Shown one piece after another: positions 56,238-64,000 of a stretch of DNA of 64,000 nt. The notes beneath the pieces were generated by a model, which was not told where the DNA came from, ran no database searches, and worked only from the letters and a program-made list of their open reading frames with translations. The stretch is from Pochonia chlamydosporia 170 (Eukaryota; Ascomycota; Sordariomycetes; Hypocreales; Clavicipitaceae). The DNA lies in the NCBI RefSeq assembly GCF_001653235.2, contig NC_035791.1:682001-746000 (forward strand). The letters are read 5' to 3'. Position 1 is the stretch's first letter. Every line of letters starts with the position of its first letter. The position numbers and the translations under genes are program-made.

Positions 56238-57956
56238 CTAAATTTCGCGCGGCGCCCCCCAATTCCCACCCAGCAAAAGCTGCGTCAACGGCGACGGTGA
56301 CCTTGTAAATCGAGGCATTTGCATACTCAGACCGGCCCCTTCCTTGCCATCTGGAACAGGCGACGCCGTCAAATCAAGTTGTAGCTGTGGAAAGCAATCC
56401 TCGTAGTGCCAATTCCCATTATCATCAATACTAAGGAGGATATCTTCGACGAAACGCTCAACAGATTGCGGTTGCAGCGGGAGACTGGTCGTTGTAATTG
56501 CGCTCATCTTCATGTTGAGAAGGGATAGTAACTTCTCGTTACCGCCCCTAGACATGGAGAGCAAATCTCGAAGCCCGTACAGCACCTGATTCAGTTCGTG
56601 GTTCGAGACACCCGTGTAATCGCTCGTCATGGCGTCGACGACCGCTGTGGCAATCTCGAATGTTTTAAACTCCTGTATCAAGTCAGAAATTGTGCTTCGC
56701 TTGAGAAGAGGTGACATACCAGTGTAGGCCCATGTGACTCCAACACCGACGCAGGTATTTGCGAAACCAGCCCCAGGAATCTCGTCGCAATGTCCAACGG
56801 ATTTACAGTCGGAATGACGATTCCGAAGCGTAGAGCAGCTCTCCAAAGCACAGCACACATCCATTCTCGTGTGACCAGCACGTCGGCACGTTGTATGTCA
56901 TTACCTAGTGCCCATGCTTCGAATCGCGTTGAATCCTGGAGGCTTTGCTGCAGCATCATGAGACAGTTCTCAGAGAGTGTGCCCTGGGAATTGCTTCCTG
57001 AGTCGGCGCTTCGGAGTGCCTCGAAGATACCGGATTGGTCGAATATCCAGAAGAGGTGGACGAGTTTTAGGAAGTCTGGGAATATGTGGGCGATACTGTC
57101 TGCTACGCCATACCATGGGAGACGAATGTTGGATTTGAGTATTGCTGGGAGTTTGTGAAGTAATGCGACGCCCCTGTGAGCTGAGTTAGTTGTTGTATAA
57201 TGATATGGTCGTACAAACTTGACGGAACTAGTACCTCTCTGTGACGAATAAAAGCCAAAACACTCGTCTATATAGCTGTTGTTCCATCTCTGACAGCTTG
57301 GCATAGGTAGATTCGTGTTCTAGTCTTAGTATTTGCGCATGAGTGATAGCTTCCCGAAGATAAAGCAGCGCATTGTTCCCGCCGCCTTCCAGATTCTCAT
57401 AGTACACATGCAAAAAGAAAGATATGCGCAAGTCATCCAAAGGATTCGCAAACTCGGCGTCAGGACCGCCAGCCACGTCTCTCCTTCGACACGCTTGAGC
57501 ATCACCCTTCCAATCCGTCACCAGCTTCAATTGCCCTACTGTAGCTAATGCAACGGCATCCGCTAGTCTCTGTGAACTGGACCCTGGCCGCGCTGATCCC
57601 GATGCCAGCGAGTCTCTCAGCTCAGCGGCGTCGACTATCGGCCACAGAGGGAACAGCCTCGTGGCATATATATCGAGGATGTCCGTGACATGGGATACAG
57701 TCTCGTCATCGCCACTTCCGCTTGACGATGAGGAGGGCGTGGCGGGTTTTGTTCTTTGGTTGATTTTCTGAATGGTCTTTTCCCGTAGACCTTTTGGACC
57801 GCGGGTTGCTTGTCGCGTGGTGAATGTGCATTCGATTCCAGATGCGCTGCATCCCTCGCAGGGAGGGACTTCTGAACATTTGATCTTGCGGACCTTGCAG
57901 GAATCACAGGCCCTTCGGGCAAGGCGTATGCGAGATACCTTTGGACGGCCGGGCAT
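56238..57956 (-). CDS. Zn2Cys6 transcription factor, MAL-activator-like (536 aa)
   Basis: Exons 57235..57956, 56720..57173 and 56238..56672, GT-AG, all in phase. The N-terminal zinc cluster has Cys17, 20, 27, 33, 36 and 43 (RRACDSCKVRKIKCSEVPPC then EGCSASGIEC) with a basic tail and RGPKGLREKTIQKI, the linker type seen in yeast MAL activators. The middle region has ILDIYATRLFPLWPIVDAAE, FFLHVYYENLEGGGNNALLY and LYRRVFWLLFVTER|G across the first intron, as in fungal-trans regulators of sugar or quinate type. It lies 405 bp upstream-to-downstream of the TauD gene and is the likely pathway regulator of the TauD/permease pair. That link is inferred from position only. Confidence 0.9.
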
Positions 57957-58360
57957 GACTGCGCACACGACGAGCTGGCGTCGATGAGACGTGACGTCAG
58001 GTTTATTGAAGCATTCCTGTGAGTGATAATGGTGTTTGAAGGTGATGAGAGGTGAAATTGTGGAGAAATGTGGTGATGGTGGCTTTTTAAGTCGATTTGA
58101 CTAACGCCGAGTGCGGACTTGGGAAGTTGTTTGTATACCAGGTATGCCAAAAGTCGGCCTCATTTGCCGAGTATGCATTGTACGGCTGAATCAAGTTACG
58201 TTGCAAATTGAAGTTGTTCATTTTGAAGTCGCTACACGAGTCACTGGACAACATAAATGAACCGATCTAGCATCACATCACCGGATTGACATATTCAGCA
58301 CGAACCTAGACTGCTAGAATTGAAACTATGCTAAACATCTAATCATGAAACCTAATGCGT
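57957..58360. promoter_or_regulatory. Regulator promoter and TauD 3' region
   Basis: About 400 bases between the start of the Zn2Cys6 gene (minus) and the stop of the TauD gene (minus). No gene. Confidence 0.5.
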
Positions 58361-59540
58361 TTACAAGCCGAGAGCCTCTCTTCGGCTGACGCTATTGGGA
58401 TCAAAATACGGTGCTTCTCCCAGACTGCATACTCGATCACCCGCTCTAGCCGCAGCGTAATCATACGTCGCACAATGAAGAGTCGAGCGATTATCCCAAA
58501 TAGCTACATCATTCTTGGTCCACTTGAATCTGACCTGCGCATCATGGTTCTGCGTAACCAAGTTGAACAGATACTGCAGAAGCACATCACTTTCATCCTT
58601 GGACACCCCGTTTATTCGCTTAGTGAAACCCTTGTTCACGTAGACTGACTTCCACCCTGTCACTGGGTTGGTCCTGATGATGGGATGCACGGCTGTGAGA
58701 TTTCCACCCTGGTTGAGAGGGGAGCCGCGCTGTCCTTGACGAAGGGGGTTGCCCAGGCGGGCGGCTTCGTCGTGGAAAAAGGATGCATCATGAGTAGCTG
58801 TGAGGCCCTCGAGGAACTTCTGCATCGGTGGCGAAAGACGGTCATAGATTTCGTAACCCGACGTCCAGAGCTTTCATGAGATGTCAGTAAAATTAGGTAG
58901 ATGGCAATTAATGGTGTAACTCACGGTGTCACCGCCTGTTGCGGGCAAAGTGTGAATTTTCAGCATGGCATAGTCAGAGGGAACCTTTTCAAAAGTACTG
59001 ATTCCAAACTTATCAGTATTCATATCGGAAAAGGTGAGCAAGGTGTGCGACTTACATATCGCTATGCCAACCCGCACTAGCAAATCGCGAAACATCACTC
59101 AATTGATGAGTCAAGCCACCACCCTTCTTCTGCTTCTCACTCGAAATGACACTAATTTGATCTCCAAGCTCACTACCTTCTTCAGTCAATGGATGTACAT
59201 GCAACCCAGAGCTGGTAGGACATCCAGCCAGCTGGGTAAGACGCTCCATAAACGTCTTCATCTCCGTCGGCGTGACATCTTGGTTCTTCAGAAACACAAC
59301 GCCACGCTGAGAAATTGTCAGAGCGACATCCCGCATCACAGAGTCCTCAGCCTTGATGAGATCCCGGATCTGCACACCAGTAAAAGCCCGACCAATCACA
59401 GGAGTGATATCGTCTTGCTCCTTGATGAACTTGTCAAGACTGCCGCTGTAGACAAGCGGCTCTTTCAACGTGGGCCGTGAGTCTGCATGGCCCCCAACAA
59501 GTTGACCCTGCTGGCTGGCAGTTGGTGCTGCTGACGGCAT
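58361..59540 (-). CDS. TauD/TfdA-family 2-oxoglutarate-dependent dioxygenase (355 aa)
   Basis: Exons 59056..59540, 58925..58997 and 58361..58870 with GT-AG borders. The small middle exon (73 nt) carries ITFEKVPSDYAMLKIHTLPA. Iron ligands: His159 and Asp161 in GWHSDITFE, completed across the first intron, and His318 in DNRSTLHCATYDY. Arg332 in RAGDRVCSLG is the likely 2-oxoglutarate-binding residue. Fungal relatives include yeast Jlp1, which releases sulfite from sulfonates such as taurine, and herbicide-type TfdA enzymes. The sequence alone does not fix the substrate. It shares a 520-bp divergent promoter with a Dal5-type permease and lies next to a Zn2Cys6 regulator, which points to an inducible catabolic set. 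Confidence 0.93.
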
Positions 59541-60059
59541 GTTTGACAAGGGATGTGTAGTTCAACAGTAAAAGGGCAGGGTAGTTATCCTCTTTAAGAG
59601 TAAACTCCGTGAAACTAGCAACTCTTAGCTGATGTCGATTGATATCTAATGACTGCTCAATTGAACCATGTGAAGACGACATCGACTCCATCTATTATAC
59701 CATCACTTTTGCCCGCACCGGAGAAAATTTCGGAGAAGGCGTCACCTCCGCCTGCGCCACTTACCCCGGACTTTTGCTCGCTGGCCTCTCAGATCGGGTG
59801 GCCTAGACCGAATTGCTACCGAGATGTGTGAATGATTCGTGTGTTGTGACAGGGAAACCTGAAATTGACATCAGCACCGCGGCCGGGGAGAGCTATTGAT
59901 CTGCCAGCTTAGTTCCCTTTGTCCTTTAGTATAAGATGGCCTGATCACGCCCCAGCTTCGCTCGCCTTTTCGATTCGACAAATTGATGTGTTTGTGAGAG
60001 TCCGGACTCGGAGAAATCTTCGCATCATACTTTCTGCCTAGGATCGACAAGTTCTTGCA
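59541..60059. promoter_or_regulatory. Bidirectional promoter of TauD and permease genes
   Basis: 520 bases between divergent starts. Contains a CGG-N9-CGG direct repeat (separate entry) and a nearby CCG half-site around 59748, the kind of triplets bound by Zn2Cys6 dimers. Confidence 0.5.
59719..59733. promoter_or_regulatory. CGG-N9-CGG direct repeat, candidate Zn2Cys6 operator
   Basis: CGG at 59719-59721 and CGG at 59731-59733 are separated by nine A/T-rich bases, within a longer near-repeat of CGGAGAA. Direct CGG-type half-sites 9 bp apart have been reported for yeast MAL activators, and the adjacent regulator is MAL-like. Direct evidence for binding is absent. Confidence 0.4.
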
Positions 60060-61999
60060 ATGGGCAACGACAGCGTGATACCCGCGCCGGTCGTGGACCA
60101 TGTCTCTGAGACGGGCAAGGCGGAGATTGGTGTCGGTCGCGAGCATTTGCATACTGCGCTGCCGCCTCATGATACGTATGAAGGGAGACATCGGTATGAT
60201 CCTCTGGCGGAATGGACGGTTGCTGAGGAGAGGGCAGCCGTTAGAAAGACTGATATCCGACTATTGTCTTGGCTTTGTATCATGGTAGGTGATGGTAACT
60301 CCACGTCTCTACTTTTATTTGTGGCATGGGCTGACATTTCTCGTTTACAGTTCTTGGGTCTGCAACTTGACCGCGGCAACTTGAGCAATGCATTGGCTGA
60401 TGACCTCTTGGGAGATCTTGGCCTTACTACCGATGATTACAACAATGTTTGTCACCCGCCAGAGTCAAGATTACGCTGTGGTAGAAGGAAAGTTAACTGT
60501 TTCTAGGGCACTACTATTCAGCTCGTTTGTTTCCTCGCCGCCGAGTTTCCAGTACAGTTCTTGACAAAGAGATACGGCTTCAAGAATGTACTACCAGGAG
60601 TATGTTACGATATCATCCTGACCAGACAAGATTGTACTAATTCCTCGCCTAGTTGATGTGTGCTTGGAGCGTTGTGTGTAAGCTTAAAAGACCACCTTGT
60701 CTCCAGTTACCCAACTAACTCACACCTCTATAGCAACCTTCCAAGCTTTCATGACGGGTCGCACCGCATTCTACATCACACGAGCTCTTATTGGCCTTTT
60801 CGAGGGTGGTTTCATCCCTGGTGCCATTTTGATGGCGACTTATTTCTACACCAGTTCCGAGCTATCAGTGCGCCTAGCTGCTTTCTGGTCTACGCTGAAT
60901 GTCGCAAGTACGTGTCAGTTATTTTCACCTTGAAGTTCCAAGTACTCACCTCATATAGGAGTTATATCCGCCCTCCTTGCCGCTGGCTTCCTCGAAATGA
61001 GAGGTGTCGCCGGTCACACCGGTTGGTTCTGGCTTCTCCTCCTAGAGGGTATTCTCACCCTCGTCATTGGCGTGGCATCCTTCCTCTATCTGCCGTTGAG
61101 TCCAACAAGCACCAAATCTGTCCTCTGTCCGCGCCCATGGTACAGCGAAAGGGAAGAGGTCATCATGATCAATCGCATCCTGAGAGATGACCCTGCCAAG
61201 GGCTTGACCGACATCAAAGAGCCAGTCACTGTCAAGGATGTCAAGGCTGCTTGGTCTGACAAGTCTCTCTGGGGCCTGTACCTGGTCGGCATGATTGCGT
61301 ATATCCCGGCAACGCCTGTCCAAGCCTACCTGACACTCACGTTGAAGCGTGTTGGAAAGTTCAGCACGCTGGCTAGCAACCTTCTCACCGCTCCATCTGC
61401 TGCCCTCCAAATTGTTACTATGCTTGGTCTGGCATATAGCTCTGACTACTTCAACGAGAGGGCATTCCACTGCTTAATTGGCGAGCTTTGGAATCTGCCA
61501 TTGTTTACTGCACTGCTCACCCTACCGAATGGCGGAAGGGAATGGGGTCGCTATTCAATCATTACGCTTATTTCGGGATACCCCTACTTCCATCCCATTG
61601 TTAGCTCTTGGATCTCCGAAAACAGCTTCGATGTCAAGAAGCGCGCCATTGCGGCGGCTACTTATAACGTGGCAGTACAGATGTAAGTATTCGCTGACAA
61701 TTTTGAGTCGCAGCACTTATGGATACTGACACTTTCGTAGTGGGAGTCTCATCGGAAGTCAGATTTATAGGAAATGGGATGCGCCGTATTACAAAACCGG
61801 CAACACGGTCTGTATTTCCATCTTGGCGTTGGCAGTGGTTGTCCTGCTGGTGCAACGGCAGTTCTTGGTGCATCTGAATAACAAGAAGAGGCGTGAGTGG
61901 AATGCGATGAGTACGGAGGAACAAGTGGCGTATCAGACGGACAAGGAGGCAAGAGAGATTGATGGAAACAAGCGTCTTGACTTTTTGTTTGCGCAGTAA
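60060..61999 (+). CDS. MFS permease, Dal5/anion:cation symporter type (531 aa)
   Basis: Seven exons: 60060..60284, 60351..60446, 60507..60599, 60653..60677 (25 nt), 60734..60907, 60959..61682 and 61741..61999. All are GT-AG and keep frame through TM helices. Typical family marks: RKTDIRLLSWLCIMFLGLQLD then RGNLSNA at TM1, LTTDDYNNG, a VLPG segment, AFMTGRTAFYITRALIGLFE and GGFIPGAILMATYFYTSSEL, NVARVISALLAAGF, and a late RAIAAATYNVAVQ helix. A hydrophilic C-terminus ends KRLDFLFAQ. About 12 spans. The family imports organic anions such as allantoate, nicotinate or tartrate, and in some fungi sulfonates. Divergent from the TauD dioxygenase, so it probably brings in that enzyme's substrate. Confidence 0.92.
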
Positions 62000-62582
62000 G
62001 CTCCCGGCTTTGGCTGGGGTGTTGTCCCCATTGAGATGGCTTACTGTTGCTGCGAGTGGACTCGGGATTCTCAGAGTAGCTTTGTGGAACGATAGTTAGT
62101 CTTCTAGCTTGTTTAATGCAACTGCGTTTGACGCAGAATTGTGGCAATCCATACGTTTACAAGTAACGACGGTTTTTGTCAACACAGATGCTTTAGCCTT
62201 CCTTTTAGGACGTCTATTTGCTTCTTGCTCCTCAGCTGTCACGACAAATTGGAAAATGTTACTAGACATCACTAACTTTTCATTATAATTAGACGAAACT
62301 CCTCAAATATTGCTATAAAGTAGCTATGTTTTCTTTCGTGTAGTCAATAAGAGTGTAGAGAACACTGCTTGATAATTAACTGTATCAAATGCCTTCCTAA
62401 CTATGCAAAGTCAATGCGCGTTCAATAAGGACCCATTTCGACTAATTCTCCGACAAATGGATAGAAGAGAACTCCCATGTAGTGTATACTCAGATTTTAT
62501 TTTGTTACTACTTCTTAGCTAGTATTAATCCTCGATATTAATCTTTACCAGCACACGTCTTTTCTAGATATTCTGCTCTGGC
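62000..62582. other. Convergent intergenic region
   Basis: About 580 A/T-rich bases between convergent stops, with no gene. The stretch near 62160-62560 is distinctly A/T-rich. Confidence 0.5.
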
Positions 62583-63890
62583 TTACGAAAGCGTCATACC
62601 AGAAGCCTTAAACTCCCCCTTTTCAGCAAGCAACACAGGCAAGTCCTCCTTCTCAAACGCTTCCTCGAAGCCCAACTGCTCAGGCTTCCATCCCATAGCC
62701 CGCAGCCTATCAGCTCGATTGCGACACCTACAACCAACAACATCAGGTGTGAACTGTCCAAACAGGTCCACGTAGTCGGACTCGGGGATGGATTGTGCCT
62801 TGGGCGTAGAAATTCTTCCGGCCTTATAGAGGCCATTTCCAATCATCTCACCAACCTGTCCCCATGTGGTCTCTCCGCTTTCGCAGAAGAAGTACGGGTT
62901 CTGCAGCTCTGGGTCGGAATCCTCGGCCTTTTCAACCCAGTGGAGAACCTGGACATAGGCCTAAATTGTTTCGTTAGTTTTTCTGTAGTATAGATACAAG
63001 GTTGTCGAATTTACCTTTGCGAGGTCGAGGACATGAACTACTCCCCATCCCTGCTTGCCATTGTCAACGTAGCCGGCGTGTCCATGTTTGCAAGCAAAAC
63101 GGGTCAATGCCGGGACCTGGGCGAGCTGTAAGCAAGATGTTGGTAGATGATTCATGTAGACATACCTGGATAGAGAGACGCTTGTATTTGCTGTTGTTGC
63201 CATAGATGATAGGGGGCATCCAAATGAAGATCCGGGCCATGTTGCCGACCTTCTGTCGGGCCTTCAAGATGGCTGGACACATGTTAGCTATTTCACTTGC
63301 TGGGCTTCACATTGGCGGGGGATGCATACCAAGGTCAATCTTGCGATGGGGCGCAGTGTCTGCCAAAGTGTCAACCTGCGCAGGCGTCTTGTCTGAGAAA
63401 ACTTCGTCGTTGACATTGTTGCCGGGTGAGGCGTCACTGAGAACGCTGGCACCGCTTTGGTGAAGGTAAATAGTTTTCTTGCCTGAACGAGATTGAATCA
63501 ATTAGTCTTGACTTAAATTCATCAGTTAATACCAAAGACATACCCTGACTTGCACGCTCCTCAATTCCGGCAAGGATTGCCTGAGCAGACTCCAAATGAT
63601 CGGCAGTTGCAGTGTGGAAGACCACATCGCTCTGGGCGCTCAGTTTCTGAATCAACTTTGAGTCGTTCAGATCACCAAGAACTGCCTTCACTCCTGCATT
63701 TCAATTAGCTCAATCGACACGAATCAAAGCTTCCTCCAATTGATGCGCTCCTACCGTCTTGTTCGAATTCCTTGGCAGCAGCCTCCCGGCGAACGAGGGT
63801 AGTAATCTCATACTGTCCCTCAGCCAGCAAGAGGTCAATGATCTCGCGACCAACATAGCCTGGACCAACGATGAAAACTTGGCTCTTCAT
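62583..63890 (-). CDS. NmrA/NAD-dependent epimerase-like Rossmann oxidoreductase (344 aa)
   Basis: Six exons: 63755..63890, 63544..63693, 63330..63482, 63166..63272, 63015..63125 and 62583..62960, GT-AG and in phase. The start ATG at 63890 gives MKSQVFIVGPGYVGREIIDL with the glycine-rich GxGxxGR nucleotide loop. Then come TTLVRREAAAKEFE, AVLGDLNDSK, SDVVFHTATADH, KKTIYLHQSGASVL, FIWMPPIIYGNNSKYKRLSI and WGVVHVLDLAKAYVQVLHWV, the usual order of extended SDR/NmrA proteins. The active-site Tyr-X3-Lys is not clear; IYGNNSK could be a relic. Function may be redox sensing or reduction of a small molecule. The right window edge lies 110 bp upstream of its start. Confidence 0.88.
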
Positions 63891-64000
63891 TTTGATTCTT
63901 TTGTTCAACGAAAATTATTATCACGATAAAAGTTCCCAGCTGATCCGAGTGAGGAGATCCAGAAGCTATTCGTAGTGCAGCGTAAGTGGCGCATTTTATA

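Overview
The window is a gene-dense piece of a filamentous ascomycete nuclear genome, most likely a sordariomycete and probably Hypocreales. Short GT-AG introns interrupt almost every gene. Zn2Cys6 regulators, a HET-domain gene, a fungal subtilisin, DUF3632 and WSC proteins, an EDC4-type decapping scaffold and a TauD/Dal5-type transporter pair are typical of this group. The order is inferred from gene content only. I saw no convincing tRNA, rRNA or CRISPR and no intact transposon. Exon joins were made by eye from frame, splice consensus and family conservation.

Left part (1-17.6 kb): a lipoate-protein ligase cut by the left edge is divergent from chorismate synthase. Two Zn2Cys6 transcription factors on the minus strand follow, each with a very long upstream region. 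The second has its zinc cluster split over micro-exons of 13 and 10 nt. Cytosolic glycyl-tRNA synthetase lies beyond a 4.2 kb gap.

Middle (21.5-35 kb): an accessory-looking stretch with several secreted proteins. It holds a small TVTV-rich secreted protein, an HSL-type alpha/beta hydrolase, a repetitive secreted precursor, and a LysM-WSC protein. The precursor has a signal peptide and 13 Asp/Val-alternating units, mostly ending in Arg-Arg, and is a candidate Kex2-processed peptide precursor. Next come a protein built of 34-residue tandem repeats, a large acidic single-span membrane protein and a small two-span membrane protein.

Right part (35-64 kb): a 1657-residue EDC4-like mRNA-decapping scaffold, a HET-domain protein, an EBP-type sterol isomerase with a GC-AG intron, a DUF3632 gene with a decayed tandem copy, an aldo-keto reductase, a secreted subtilisin, and an unrecognised 423-residue protein. 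A compact regulator-enzyme-transporter cluster follows: a MAL-like Zn2Cys6 factor, a TauD dioxygenase and a divergent Dal5-type permease. It probably handles an organic acid or sulfonate. An NmrA-like Rossmann oxidoreductase closes the window.

The most interesting item is the Asp/Val repeat precursor at 24781-25528. No DUF3328 (UstY) partner is visible nearby and its repeats contain no tyrosine, so it does not look like a known dikaritin RiPP precursor.
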